The notes: a model not told the origin generated them from the letters alone. Counted from the stretch's first letter, positions 53,972 through 63,520 are shown. The stretch: 64,000 nt of DNA from Oscillatoriales cyanobacterium (GCA_004292955.1 RDXX01000043.1:24133-88132); one strand, 5' to 3'. Translations and numbers: made by a program.

Positions 53972-56005
53972 TTATAACTCCAGTGCGAGGTGAACTAATT
54001 CTACAACTTGTACATTTGTGTATCCGATCGGGAAAACTTGCGTCACAAAACCATCTCCATCGTAGAAAACTTGCATTTTGAGAGCGCCCATGTCTGATTT
54101 GAGATAGTAAATTTCGTGATAATCATGGTGTTCAATTCCCTGAATTACTATTTTGTGTGGGTCGAGTTTGGCTTTAATTAGATCGTGAACTGTTTGCTGA
54201 AATTCATTTCCTAATCGCAGTTTTGATGTGATAGCATCCACAACGACAGTGGCAAATTCCATCGGCTCAGATTTCACAGTTTCAATTCGCGTCACCTGAA
54301 ATTTGCCATTATAATGCAAGCGAAGAGAACACATTTCTGTATCGTCTTCTGAGCTAAAACCATAAACTTCCTGATAACTATTATGCTTGTATGAAATTAC
54401 CTGAATTCTATGAAATGTAAGACTTTCCGCGATATGCAAGTAAAGATTTTTTAAAGGTTTTTCCAGGATAGGGAAAGCCGAAATATTTGCATTACCTGAT
54501 TCTGAATCAGGGTCAAATGCAATGATATCCTTGAAAACAACAGAATCTAGCTTGCCTTGACTGCCGTTCCAAGTTGCTTTAAAAAATGGTGTAATCGAGG
54601 GAAAATTCAGGATAAAAAGTCGATTTTGAACTACAGAAAACAAGGTATAAACCAATCGAAAATAAGTGGCATTTGTTTGTCCCTGGCCAGTCTCCATATT
54701 CGCGATCGCAGTTTTAAACTTCTGCCCCTGGGCGCGATGCAGAGTCAGCGCGTAACCAAACCTCAGACGCGCTGCGTTTAAGTACGGATCGTTGCGTAGA
54801 AACTTTGCTTCGCTAGAATTGTCCGATTCGTCTGATTCTCTTACCTGTTTCTGCTGTTGTCTAAATTTGCTAATTGCTGAAACCCGCAGAGCTACAAGTG
54901 TGTCCTTGTCAAATTCTGGTTTGTCCGCATATAAATAATCGCTCAAGCAGAGGAACTCGACCTCTTTACCGTTCTCAAGTAGCCGCACTCTAATCCGCAA
55001 AAAATTTATCTGAATTGGCTGTTCGCGTCCTTTCAGCGGTTGGATTAAGGGTGTATTGGGATTAACTTCTATGACTTCAGCAAAAGAGTTATTTGATATA
55101 TAAGTTTGCTCTAGCTTTTGTTCATCTACTTCGACAGGACTATTGTGGATATGTACAATATCACCTGCAACGATCTCTTTACCTCGACCAAAAAACTCTT
55201 GTCTAACCTGATGATTAATGCGGTTAACCAATTCGTTGGTGAAAACTATAAACTTGGTAAATCGGGAATCTTCCAGGAATACAGCTTTCGATATCTCCTG
55301 TTGGCGATCGCGATCGACTATTTGGATGCAATTCGAGTCATCGGCGATCGCTCTGAGCTGATTAAATCTGCTAAAATGTATGCTTTGAGCGATTTTTTGA
55401 CAATTTTTGACAAACAAATTTTGCTGTTGGTCTGGAAGTATAAACTCAAGATTGATGCGATCGATCTCACCGTCTATCGCAGCCTGCAATCGCTCGTAAC
55501 ACAGTGCAGATTCATCTGTTTTGCCTCTCGTTAGCTGAAACGGATCGCCCAGAAAAATCACCTGTCTTTGAGTCTTTTCAATTTCCGTATATTCCAAAAA
55601 ATCCGTGAGAAGTTTCCCACTACCGTAACGAAAAACATCAGTTTCAAACTGTGAATCGGATATCAGGTGGGCCTCACCGACGATGTAAACCTGTTGCTCT
55701 GTATCCTGATTTTTGTTCAATCCATAGATCAGCTGCTCCTTCTCTACTTTATAGTTTTTTGTGAAGATATGCGAGTAAATACTCTTTGACTCTACTGGAT
55801 AAAGAGACGCAATTTTACTATTAGGAGCAAGAACAGAGTAATTTCGGCTTAAGGATATAGATGTATCGACCATAGCTTTTTGTAGAAGATGCAGGCCAGT
55901 TCCAATCATGCCAGTAACGATTAAAATCTTCTTTGAGGAACCTAAAAATTCCTCAACGCGAGCGAATACAGATTCTAGAGACTCAGGTAACTCAAGTTTA
56001 GCCAT
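53972..56005 (-). CDS. SF1/RecD-like helicase with degenerate ATPase motifs
   Basis: 677 aa. Helicase architecture is recognisable: IVTGMIGTGLHLL at the Walker A position (32-38), VYIVGEAHLIS at Walker B (106-115), FLGDPFQLTRG (motif III-like GD-x-x-Q-L, 152-161), and YALTLHRAQGQKF near the C-terminal helicase core (418-430). The Walker A Lys is Leu (L38), the Walker B Asp is Gly (G110), and the usual S-R-A of motif VI is YTLFSVVQNRL, so ATP hydrolysis is doubtful. The last ~155 residues contain two similar modules (~523-590 and ~606-677, each with Y-x-E-[IV]-Y and F-x-V-T-x-[IV]). It is the first gene of a tight operon with the TPR/OB-fold gene. Frame is intact, so it is not a pseudogene. 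Confidence 0.8.
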   Translation of the reverse strand: MAKLELPESLESVFARVEEFLGSSKKILIVTGMIGTGLHLLQKAMVDTSISLSRNYSVLAPNSKIASLYPVESKSIYSHIFTKNYKVEKEQLIYGLNKNQDTEQQVYIVGEAHLISDSQFETDVFRYGSGKLLTDFLEYTEIEKTQRQVIFLGDPFQLTRGKTDESALCYERLQAAIDGEIDRINLEFILPDQQQNLFVKNCQKIAQSIHFSRFNQLRAIADDSNCIQIVDRDRQQEISKAVFLEDSRFTKFIVFTNELVNRINHQVRQEFFGRGKEIVAGDIVHIHNSPVEVDEQKLEQTYISNNSFAEVIEVNPNTPLIQPLKGREQPIQINFLRIRVRLLENGKEVEFLCLSDYLYADKPEFDKDTLVALRVSAISKFRQQQKQVRESDESDNSSEAKFLRNDPYLNAARLRFGYALTLHRAQGQKFKTAIANMETGQGQTNATYFRLVYTLFSVVQNRLFILNFPSITPFFKATWNGSQGKLDSVVFKDIIAFDPDSESGNANISAFPILEKPLKNLYLHIAESLTFHRIQVISYKHNSYQEVYGFSSEDDTEMCSLRLHYNGKFQVTRIETVKSEPMEFATVVVDAITSKLRLGNEFQQTVHDLIKAKLDPHKIVIQGIEHHDYHEIYYLKSDMGALKMQVFYDGDGFVTQVFPIGYTNVQVVELVHLALEL

Positions 56006-56148
56006 AGCTCAATGACGATTAACTTTACTAGCCGAATATTCTCACAGGTTGAGTAGCACTAGCAATAGTTTTCAGGAAAAAGCTGTTTTTCTCAGTAATT
56101 CAGTAACCATCTCAATTTTTTTGTAGCCTATGTTACATGGAACTATCG

Positions 56149-56332
56149 GATTATTTGTGGCGGGCAAAAGTGCGGAGGTTCCCGCAATCCTAAGAGCTGT
56201 AAACCTTAGCTGCGAGACAAATCCGGCGTTCCGACTCGCATCGGAACGGCAGGTTGATCGGCATAGGAGTTACCTCGGAGCGCGCGGTGTCCGTTGATAC
56301 TGGTTGGTCGGGCAAACGGCTGAACTCACCCG
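56149..56332. ncRNA. GC-rich, hairpin-rich segment, candidate structured RNA or element end
   Basis: Successive stems on the plus strand: GCGG/CCGC (56172-56185), CTAAG/CTTAG (56190-56209), GTTCCG/CGGAAC (56228-56247) and CGGG/CCCG (56309-56332). The segment is clearly more GC-rich than its surroundings. One frame translates as AEVPAILRAVNLSCETNPAF before a stop and may be a remnant. An end of an IS200/IS605-type element with its guide-RNA region is one possibility. Low certainty. Confidence 0.3.
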
Positions 56333-56337
56333 CATAC

Positions 56338-56370
56338 TAAAAAACGCAGATGATTTAGAATCATCTGCGT
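56338..56370 (-). terminator. Rho-independent terminator of ftsH
   Basis: 12-bp perfect stem ACGCAGATGATT / AATCATCTGCGT with a 3-nt loop. On the minus strand it is followed by six T. It stops transcription from ftsH, about 230 bp past its stop codon; the intervening DNA is two repeat copies. Confidence 0.8.
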
Positions 56371-56413
56371 TCATATGCGGTTTAATTAAACAGGAATTAC
56401 GCACTGCGAATAA

Positions 56414-56560
56414 AGAAACCGGGTTTTTTACCGAATCTGTCGCTTACAGCGCGTCTTCTCGCAAAAACCCGGTTTCTGGGATTCCACTCCGAATAAAGAA
56501 ACCGGGTTTTTTCCGAATCTCTCGGCTACAGCCAATTATTCTGGTAAAAACCCGGTTTCT
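56414..56560. repeat. Tandem pair of AGAAACCGGGTTTTT palindromic repeats
   Basis: Copies at 56414-56477 and 56497-56560, offset by 83 bp and including shared flanks (GAATAAAGAAACCGGG). Arms match the 47751-47816 repeat. Confidence 0.9.
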
Positions 56561-56598
56561 GGACCCTCATGGGCAAGTCCGACTCAACCCTGTGAAAC

Positions 56599-58464
56599 TC
56601 AAGCCGCAACCTGATCTAAAGGCCGCACTTCAGCCAGTAATTTGTGCAAAGCCTCACCTTCAACTACTTCAGTTTCCAACAGCTTCTGCGTGATTGTTTC
56701 CAACAATTCCCGATTAGTTTTCAGAATATCCAAAGCTTGCTGATGTGCAGTTTCGACAATTTCTTTGACTTCTTGGTCGATCGCCTCAGCAGTCTGGGCA
56801 CTCACCGCACGGCGCGCATTTCCCATACCATCGCCGAGGAACGATTGTTGAGCGCGATCGTACGCTAGAGGCCCCAACACCTTGCTCATCCCGTAAGTTG
56901 TCACCATCCTTTCCGCTAAATCAGTCGCCCTTTGCAAGTCATTTGAAGCGCCGGTAGTGATGCTACCAAACACGACTTCCTCAGCCGATCGCCCGCCAAG
57001 CAGTGTAGCAATTTGCCCGCGCAACTCCGATTCATCCAACAAGAAACGGTCTTCAGTCGGTAATTGCAACGTGTAACCCAATGCAGCCATACCGCGCGGG
57101 ACGATCGAGATTTTCGCCACTTCGCCGCCGCCAGTCATCACAGCGCCAACCATGGCGTGCCCGACTTCGTGGTAAGCCACAATCTTTTTCTCTTTTTCGT
57201 TGAGCACCCGGCTTTTCTTTTCCAAGCCAGCTACAACGCGCTCAAACGCTTCATAAAAGTCTTCTTGCGCTACAGTGAGACGCTTGTTGCGGGCAGCTAG
57301 CAAGGCAGCTTCATTGACCAAATTTGCCAAGTCTGCGCCCGAAAAACCGGGGGTACGAGTGGCGACTGCCTTCAAGTCAATATCCGGGCCCAACTTCACT
57401 TTTTGAGAGTGAATGTTCAAAATTGCTTCGCGGCCGGATAAGTCCGGGCGATCGACTAAAACTTGGCGATCGAAACGGCCGGGGCGCAACAAAGCAGCAT
57501 CCAAACTTTCCGGGCGGTTCGTTGCAGCGAGTACAATTACCGTAGTATTGCCCGCTGCAAAACCATCCATTTCAGTTAATAGTTGATTGAGAGTTTGTTC
57601 GCGTTCGTCATTCCCGCCAAACGCCGCGTTAGTGCTGCGAGATTTGCCGATCGCATCCAATTCATCAATGAAAATAATACAAGGAGCCTGTTTCTTAGCC
57701 TGCTCGAATAAATCTCGGACTCTTGCAGAACCGACGCCTACAAACAGTTCCACAAACTCCGAACCGGAGATGCTGAAAAAAGGCACGCCAGCTTCACCAG
57801 CCACTGCTTTTGCTAACAGCGTTTTGCCAGTTCCCGGCGGCCCGACTAACAGCACGCCCTTCGGAATTCGCGCGCCAATTGCCGTGAATCTGTCGGGAGT
57901 TTTCAGGAACTCAACAACTTCGACTAATTCAGTTTTAGCTTCCTCTACTCCAGCGACATCAGCAAAAGTAATTTTCGCAGATTCGCCTTCTACGTAGACC
58001 TTAGCCTTGCTTTTGCCGATCGACAGCGCACCCTGTGGCCCACCACCGCCCCGGTTCATGAAAAATTGAAATATTGCTACAAAAATCAGTGGCGGAACGA
58101 CCCAGCTTAAAACACTGCCGATCCAGCCATTTTTAGAAGGCGGAGTTGCCGCAAATTCAACGCCTTTTTCTTGCAAAAGTTTAGGCAGTTCCAGGTCAAA
58201 AATTGGCGTAGTTGACAAAACTTGTCCTGGTTTGTCGCCTTCGCCTTTGAGTTGGTAACGAATTTCATTTTGACCTACCGAAGCTCTGACTACATCTTGT
58301 TCTTGGACTTGATGGACGAACAAACTGTAAGGCACTTGGGGAATTTGTGGCCCTAACAAATTGGGCAAAAAGATGTTTGCCAGTAAAAACAGACTTGATA
58401 GCAATAACACGATATTGCTGATTTGGCGAAAACGAGGGGGTTGGGGCTGGTCTTTAATTGCCAT
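56599..58464 (-). CDS. ftsH: ATP-dependent zinc metalloprotease FtsH
   Basis: 621 aa. Membrane-bound AAA+ protease that degrades damaged membrane proteins such as photosystem II D1. TM1 (~17-38) and TM2 (~113-135) flank a lumenal/periplasmic domain. The AAA domain has Walker [15 protein letters not shown], Walker [12 protein letters not shown] and the second region of homology ([20 protein letters not shown]); zinc site HEVGHAM with the distal Asp in [12 protein letters not shown]. Cyanobacteria carry several FtsH paralogues; I cannot tell which one this is. Monocistronic, terminator at 56338-56370. Confidence 0.97.
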   Translation of the reverse strand: MAIKDQPQPPRFRQISNIVLLLSSLFLLANIFLPNLLGPQIPQVPYSLFVHQVQEQDVVRASVGQNEIRYQLKGEGDKPGQVLSTTPIFDLELPKLLQEKGVEFAATPPSKNGWIGSVLSWVVPPLIFVAIFQFFMNRGGGGPQGALSIGKSKAKVYVEGESAKITFADVAGVEEAKTELVEVVEFLKTPDRFTAIGARIPKGVLLVGPPGTGKTLLAKAVAGEAGVPFFSISGSEFVELFVGVGSARVRDLFEQAKKQAPCIIFIDELDAIGKSRSTNAAFGGNDEREQTLNQLLTEMDGFAAGNTTVIVLAATNRPESLDAALLRPGRFDRQVLVDRPDLSGREAILNIHSQKVKLGPDIDLKAVATRTPGFSGADLANLVNEAALLAARNKRLTVAQEDFYEAFERVVAGLEKKSRVLNEKEKKIVAYHEVGHAMVGAVMTGGGEVAKISIVPRGMAALGYTLQLPTEDRFLLDESELRGQIATLLGGRSAEEVVFGSITTGASNDLQRATDLAERMVTTYGMSKVLGPLAYDRAQQSFLGDGMGNARRAVSAQTAEAIDQEVKEIVETAHQQALDILKTNRELLETITQKLLETEVVEGEALHKLLAEVRPLDQVAA

Positions 58465-58789
58465 TGATAAGTGTCATCCTTTTAGTTAATTTTGTTTTAT
58501 TCATATATTTTGCCATCAAAAGTGCGCGGAGTGCTAAGCGGATTTCCTCACTTGATTAGTCGGTTAACCGGGCTGCACTGATTGGGCATGAAAAACGAAC
58601 CGCGAAGACGCGAAGAACACGAAGGAAGAGCAGAAAGTTATAGTTATAAATTATTGGTTGATAGTTAATGAATGGTTTTTACTTCAGAATCCCTTTAAGA
58701 TTCTCTCGCTCTTTTCTTGCTTCGCGCCCTACCCTACGGGAACGGCTTCGCCGAACGTGTCTTCGCGGTTCGATATATTAGAATTCTGG
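58465..58789. other. 325-bp spacer with a GAACCGCGAAGAC inverted repeat
   Basis: CGAACCGCGAAGAC (58596-58609) is the inverse of GTCTTCGCGGTTCG (58758-58772). It probably includes the ftsH promoter near 58465-58560. No gene. Confidence 0.6.
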
Positions 58790-59635
58790 CTAACCGCCCG
58801 AGACATTCTTAGCAAACTCTTCGCGTCCAGAAACTAAATTAGCTGGAACGCCGTTAGGGAAACTTTGCGCGATTAAAGCTTGCAACTTTTCAACTCGATT
58901 CTCAGGATTCGGGTGAGAGCTCAAAAACTCCGGCGGCGCTTCGCCATTCCTAGCAGAACCGAGAATTTGCATCACCTCAACAATACCTCTAGGATCGTAA
59001 CCCGCTTCTGTCATAAACTGAAAACCGAGCCGATCGCTCTCAAGTTCATCTGCTCTACCGTACCGCAAACCGACAACTTGATTGACAGCTTGAGCAATTA
59101 ATGCTGCTTGTTGTCCGCCACCGCGATCGTCAGTAGTCGCCACCCCAACCGCCGTTACCAAAGACCTGCCCAACTGCTGTTTTGCAAGGTGTTCCGCAGC
59201 GTGTCGCCCCACAACGTGACCGCTTTCGTGCCCCAGTACAGCCGCCAACTGAGCCTCTGAATTCAGCAGCCGCATCAGTCCGGCGGTAATGAAAACTTGT
59301 CCCCCGGGGAGAGCAAAAGCATTGACAGTTTTGGAGTCTCGCAGCAGGTGGAATTCAAACGGATAACCGGCTTTTTTCGCCTCTGAACCGTTGACAACTC
59401 GTTCTCCTACTCGATCGACATATTGTTGAATTGTCTGGCTAGGATAAAGCCCGCCGTACTTGGCCGCCATCTGCGATCGCGATTGCAATCCCAAAGATAT
59501 CTCTTGCTTCGGAGAAAGCTGTACCCGTTGTTTCTCTCCAGTTACGGGATTTTGTACGTTGCTGGTAAAATAGGTGATTGCCCCAAAAAATGCCATTAAC
59601 AGCCCGATCGCAGCCCGGAATAAAAATTTGTTCAT
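58790..59635 (-). CDS. M48-family zinc metalloprotease
   Basis: 281 aa. An N-terminal signal/anchor (FLFRAAIGLLMAFFGAITYF), then an M48 peptidase domain: LGHESGHVVGRH (HExxH) and the third ligand in RADELESDRLGFQFM. It resembles periplasmic BepA/YfgC or Oma1-type housekeeping proteases that deal with misassembled outer-membrane proteins, and lacks BepA's TPR region. Adjacent to ftsH in the same orientation, but 325 bp apart. Starts at 59635 next to the divergent sensor kinase. Confidence 0.9.
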   Translation of the reverse strand: MNKFLFRAAIGLLMAFFGAITYFTSNVQNPVTGEKQRVQLSPKQEISLGLQSRSQMAAKYGGLYPSQTIQQYVDRVGERVVNGSEAKKAGYPFEFHLLRDSKTVNAFALPGGQVFITAGLMRLLNSEAQLAAVLGHESGHVVGRHAAEHLAKQQLGRSLVTAVGVATTDDRGGGQQAALIAQAVNQVVGLRYGRADELESDRLGFQFMTEAGYDPRGIVEVMQILGSARNGEAPPEFLSSHPNPENRVEKLQALIAQSFPNGVPANLVSGREEFAKNVSGG

Positions 59636-59708
59636 AGTCGTTCACCTATAAAGTTTAGCTAGTAGGATACCAGACTCACAAGTACCCCCACATCCATCTG
59701 AAGTATCA

Positions 59709-59751
59709 AATTCCCAATTCCCAATTCCCAATTCCCAATTCCCAATTTCCC
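59709..59751. repeat. (AATTCCC) heptamer tract ending at a start codon
   Basis: Six units of AATTCCC; the last is directly joined to the ATG of the sensor kinase (59752), so the ribosome binding site position is filled by repeat sequence. The complement of the 978-1018 tract. Confidence 0.95.
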
Positions 59752-61116
59752 ATGTTTCAAACCACCCGTCGCCGCCTTGCAATTTGGTACACTGCTGTTA
59801 CTGCTGTATTATTACTTGTATTCGCAACAGGTTTTTATTTCTATGTTCGTAATACTTTGATCGATCGCATTGACGACACTCTCAATCACGTTGTAGAAAT
59901 AGTAGAGCGAACTCTCGCGATCGAACCGGTAACTTCCCCGAGTAAGGGTGCTAAAACTAAGTTGCAAGTTAATATTCAAACGAGTTTTCGAGATAGCAGC
60001 GACGCAGTAGAAGACGACCACATCGATTTAGAATGGTTCAGTCCTACGGGCGAGTTGCTGTGGTCTACTTTGTCGGAACCGCTGAATGTTCCGATTCGCG
60101 CTAACCGCACGGGCGAAACGGTTTGGATAATTAATAATAAGTTGCAGCCGGATCAAAACTATTCTCTCAGACAAGTTACGCAGCGTGTGGAAATCGGCCG
60201 CCAAGTTTTGGGATATTTGCGAGTCAGCCATCCTTGGTTTGAAGTGACAAAACCGATCCGACAATTAATTTTTGATTTGATTTTGGGCGCGAGTTTAACT
60301 TTAATTTGTGTGGCGGCTATTGGCTGGTTGCTGTCGGGATTGGCGATCGCACCTGTGAGAGAATCTTACAGTCGTCTTAAACAGTTTACTGCCGATGCTT
60401 CCCACGAACTCAGAAATCCGATCGCCACTATTCAAACAAATGTCCAAGTAGCCTTGGCAGAACCGGACATCGAACCGCAGCAACACCAACAGCTACAGGT
60501 TATCGAACGCCTGACGCGCCGTTTGGGGCGGTTGGTTGACGATTTGCTATTTTTGGCCAGACAAGACAGCGGAATCGTGCAGCAGCAGTGGGTTGATGTT
60601 CCTCTCGATGCTTTGTTGATGGAGGTAATTGAAGAACAAATGGCGATCGCCCTTACCCAAAAAATCTCTCTCTGTTTGGAAATAATCGATTCGCCCGACA
60701 CTGAAAATAACTTTACAGTTTTAGGCGACTGGGATCAACTAGCGCGACTGTTTACCAATCTTGTCAGCAACGCCGTGCAGTACACGCCATCGGGCGGCGA
60801 AATTGAAGTAGAATTGCAGTTGGCAGCTAAAAACAAAAGAAATTCGTCGGCGATCAATTCTGCACTGCAAATCAAAGTCACAGACACCGGCATGGGGATT
60901 GCCCCGGAAGCGCTACCGCATTTGTTCGATCGATTTTACCGCGCCGATCCCGCCCGCACCCACCGCAGCGCCGCCGGTTCTGGTTTAGGATTAGCCATAG
61001 CCAAAGCCATTGTCGAAAACCACCGCGGCCAAATCCGGATTGACAGCCAAGTCGATCGGGGAACCGCTGTTACCGTCACCATCCCCGCCCACAAATCAGC
61101 AGAAATCCGCCTCTAA
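59752..61116 (+). CDS. Membrane sensor histidine kinase (RppB-like)
   Basis: 454 aa. TM1 (~12-32), a periplasmic sensor region (~33-172), TM2 (~173-197), then HisKA with phospho-histidine H218 (FTADASHELRNPIATI) and a HATPase domain (N-box NLVSNAVQYTPSGG, DTGMGIAP, GSGLGLAIAKAIV). It is similar in layout to the cyanobacterial RppB/NrsS redox or metal sensors. No response regulator gene is adjacent, so its partner is elsewhere. A heptamer tract occupies the position of the ribosome binding site, and an unusually weak start is likely. Confidence 0.9.
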   Translation: MFQTTRRRLAIWYTAVTAVLLLVFATGFYFYVRNTLIDRIDDTLNHVVEIVERTLAIEPVTSPSKGAKTKLQVNIQTSFRDSSDAVEDDHIDLEWFSPTGELLWSTLSEPLNVPIRANRTGETVWIINNKLQPDQNYSLRQVTQRVEIGRQVLGYLRVSHPWFEVTKPIRQLIFDLILGASLTLICVAAIGWLLSGLAIAPVRESYSRLKQFTADASHELRNPIATIQTNVQVALAEPDIEPQQHQQLQVIERLTRRLGRLVDDLLFLARQDSGIVQQQWVDVPLDALLMEVIEEQMAIALTQKISLCLEIIDSPDTENNFTVLGDWDQLARLFTNLVSNAVQYTPSGGEIEVELQLAAKNKRNSSAINSALQIKVTDTGMGIAPEALPHLFDRFYRADPARTHRSAAGSGLGLAIAKAIVENHRGQIRIDSQVDRGTAVTVTIPAHKSAEIRL

Positions 61117-61287
61117 ACCTCTCTTCCTCTGTGCCCTCTGCGCCCTCTGCGGTTGATCCAAAAAATCTATCCCTCAAACCCTGATTCTTTCTACCTTGCG
61201 CCCAAACCCAGCTATTAAAATTCAATTCGGGCATAGATTAACATAAACTTTGTTGGAAATCTCGATCGAACTCGTGAGGAGTTATTT

Positions 61288-61869
61288 ATGTTTCGCCACA
61301 ATCTACCGTTCAAAAAAATCAGCTTGCTAGCAGCCACCTGCGGCGGTTTACTCGTCAGTCTCGCAACACTTGGACAAGCCGGCGGCCCCCCGCCCCAACC
61401 AGGAAAACCCGTATCCCAACCCGCAGCCACTCCCGCACCTGGAAAGCCTGTCAGCGAACCGAGTCCCGCTGCGAGTCCCAGCCCCGCTGCGAGTCCCAAG
61501 CCCAGCGGGATGCCCGCCACACCCCAAGATGCCCCCGCCCGATTCCCGATGCCAAGTGCGCGAGTTACGCCGATGGAGGGCATGGTAGTAATTAAACTCG
61601 TGAATACCACCAATGCCGTCATCAATTATCAAGTCATTGGTGTTACTCCACCGCGCACTCTGGGCGAACAATCGGAAATTTTACTGAAAAACATCAAAGT
61701 ACCAATCACCTTCACTTACCAGCGCCCAGACGGCGGATTGCTGTTGGTGCGCCCGCAAGCAACCGCTACGCCGGGAATGTTGCAAGTCAGCTTTGGCGCA
61801 ACAACAGACTTGGGCGTTGATACAAAATCGATGGAAATTCAGGAAGATGGCAAGGTAATTTTGAATTAA
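61288..61869 (+). CDS. Secreted Pro-rich protein of unknown function
   Basis: 193 aa. Signal peptide FKKISLLAATCGGLLVSLAT (cleavage near GQA-GG at ~32; a Cys inside it does not form a good lipobox). Then a Pro/Ala/Ser linker (~33-80) with repeats of PSPAASP, then a globular ~110-residue domain (VVIKLVNTTNAVINYQVIGV, ILLKNIKVPITFTYQRPDGG) that looks like a beta sandwich. The gene follows GAGGAG about 9 bp upstream. Downstream is a repeat field. The function is unknown; a surface or periplasmic structural role is plausible. Confidence 0.75.
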   Translation: MFRHNLPFKKISLLAATCGGLLVSLATLGQAGGPPPQPGKPVSQPAATPAPGKPVSEPSPAASPSPAASPKPSGMPATPQDAPARFPMPSARVTPMEGMVVIKLVNTTNAVINYQVIGVTPPRTLGEQSEILLKNIKVPITFTYQRPDGGLLLVRPQATATPGMLQVSFGATTDLGVDTKSMEIQEDGKVILN

Positions 61870-62248
61870 GTTGACTGGTTGACGGTTGACGGTTGACGGC
61901 AAAAGAGGAGACGGCATTGCCGTTTCCCTACCTTGAAATAATCATTAATATTCCATAACAGATGTAACCATCGCCCGATTAATTGTAGGGAAACGGCACT
62001 GCCGTATCCTGATTTCAGGTAATGGTAAAATCAACCGAATTGGATGATAAAGTTGCCCTCAGTGCGATCGAATATAACCATCAATCGCACGGCAGAAGAG
62101 GAGACGGCGATGCCGTTTCCCTACCCCAAAATAATCCATCAAACTCAATGACATCTGTAATCATCGCCCGATTGATTGTAGGGAAACGGCACTGCCGTGT
62201 CCTGATTTTTGCCGTGTCCTAATTTCTACCTAATTTCTGCCGTATCTT
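61870..62248. other. Spacer with heptamers and two palindromic elements
   Basis: Starts with TTGACGG heptamers (61878-61899), then the two palindromes annotated at 61905-62202. No gene. Confidence 0.7.
61905..62202. repeat. Two direct copies of an ACGGCATTGCCGT palindromic element
   Basis: Copy 1 at 61905-62008 and copy 2 at 62098-62202, each with arms GAGACGGCATTGCCGTTTCC and GTAGGGAAACGGCACTGCCG and a similar ~50-bp loop. The copies are separated by ~90 bp. Their loops are conserved, so they duplicated recently. Confidence 0.88.
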
Positions 62249-63445
62249 TCAATCAGCTAGTGACAAAGGAGGTAACTTAGTAAAAGGTAAATCCTCATTA
62301 ACTGCATCAATTTCTTCCTGTTCTCTTTCATTAATTTGACCGATATAAGACTTAAGAATTTGCGCCAGACGGTTGTTATAAAATCGGTGCAAACTATAAT
62401 TTGGCGTAGCTGGAAAGCCGCGCCGTTTTTTGTGCCGCCCGCCCGCACCGGGATCGAAGGTTTGGATACCCCGATCGATCGCCCATTCGATCGGTGTATA
62501 GTAACAAGCATCGAAGTGTAAGCAGTCAATTTCCTGCAAACTGCCCCAATAACGTCCGTACATTCGATCGCCCTTATACAGGCAAAAAGACATTCCCATC
62601 GGCTGTCTCTCGTCTTCCTTATCATAGGCGGCGACAAATAAAACGCGATCGCGATAATTGTCATGCAACTGTTCAAAAAACCGCTTAGTCAAATACTTGC
62701 TTCCCCACCAGCCAAACTTGTCGCAAGTATTCTCATAAAAAGCATACATTTGCCCAAACATCGCTTGGGGAATTTCATCACCAGTCAAAGTTTTCACTAA
62801 CAAACCTGCTGTTTCCACAGCCTTGCGTTCGCGCTTGATATTGCGGCGCTGGTTGGCATTAAATGCGCCTAGATAGTTGTCAAAATTTTGATAGCTTTGA
62901 TTTTGCCAAATATAGCTGTGGTGCAGCCAAGCGCTAAAACCGTGTTGTTCCATTCTTGTGCGCCAGACAGGATCGACATACAGGAAATTGCAACCAGAGA
63001 TATTATGCCGATCGCAAAAATGGTCGATCGCACTTACCATTATGCCAGTTAACTCATCTTCATCTTCCCCCGGCGCAATCAAAAAACGATACCCTTCCGC
63101 CGGAGTAAACGGCGTCATTCCCATCAATTTCGGATAGTATTCAATACCCAAACGTTGAGCTAAATCGGCCCATTGATTATCGAATACAAATTCGCCGTAA
63201 CTGTGACTTTTGACATAAAGCGGCGCACAAGCAATCAACTCTTTGTCTCGCCAGACAGTCAAGTGATGCGGTAGCCAACCGTTTTTACCTGTCGCGCTAC
63301 CGGAAGTTTCGAGATTATTCAGCCAATCCCATTCGAGAAAAGGCGTTTTTAGCGGCATCGCCAAGGCATCCCAGGATGCTTGCGGGATGTCTGCTAGTTT
63401 GCTAATCCAGGCTACAGAATATTGAGGCTTGGTCTGTTTCAGCAT
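62249..63445 (-). CDS. DUF482/FemAB-like GNAT-fold acyltransferase
   Basis: 398 aa. Matches the DUF482 'peptidoglycan biosynthesis/GNAT' family: PFLEWDWLNNLETSGSA near the start, LTVWRDKELIACAPLYVKSH, ANQRRNIKRERKAVETAGL, FWEQ-like FYENTCDKFGWWGSKYLTK, and GGRHKKRRGFPATPNYSLH near the end. These proteins may transfer amino acids or acyl groups to wall or small-molecule targets, but the function is unproven. Soluble. Starts near the end of the window; the next gene upstream is the reductase fragment. Confidence 0.87.
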   Translation of the reverse strand: MLKQTKPQYSVAWISKLADIPQASWDALAMPLKTPFLEWDWLNNLETSGSATGKNGWLPHHLTVWRDKELIACAPLYVKSHSYGEFVFDNQWADLAQRLGIEYYPKLMGMTPFTPAEGYRFLIAPGEDEDELTGIMVSAIDHFCDRHNISGCNFLYVDPVWRTRMEQHGFSAWLHHSYIWQNQSYQNFDNYLGAFNANQRRNIKRERKAVETAGLLVKTLTGDEIPQAMFGQMYAFYENTCDKFGWWGSKYLTKRFFEQLHDNYRDRVLFVAAYDKEDERQPMGMSFCLYKGDRMYGRYWGSLQEIDCLHFDACYYTPIEWAIDRGIQTFDPGAGGRHKKRRGFPATPNYSLHRFYNNRLAQILKSYIGQINEREQEEIDAVNEDLPFTKLPPLSLAD

Positions 63446-63520
63446 AGGGAGATTTGAACGTAGAGCGATCGAACTTTATTTAACTTAATACAATTTCCCC
63501 TGCTTGTGTAATTACTCGCC

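Noticed and set aside
53972..56005. Calling the helicase-like gene a pseudogene
   Set aside because: Key ATPase residues are changed, but the 677-codon frame is intact, is preceded by a normal start and is tightly coupled to a second intact gene.
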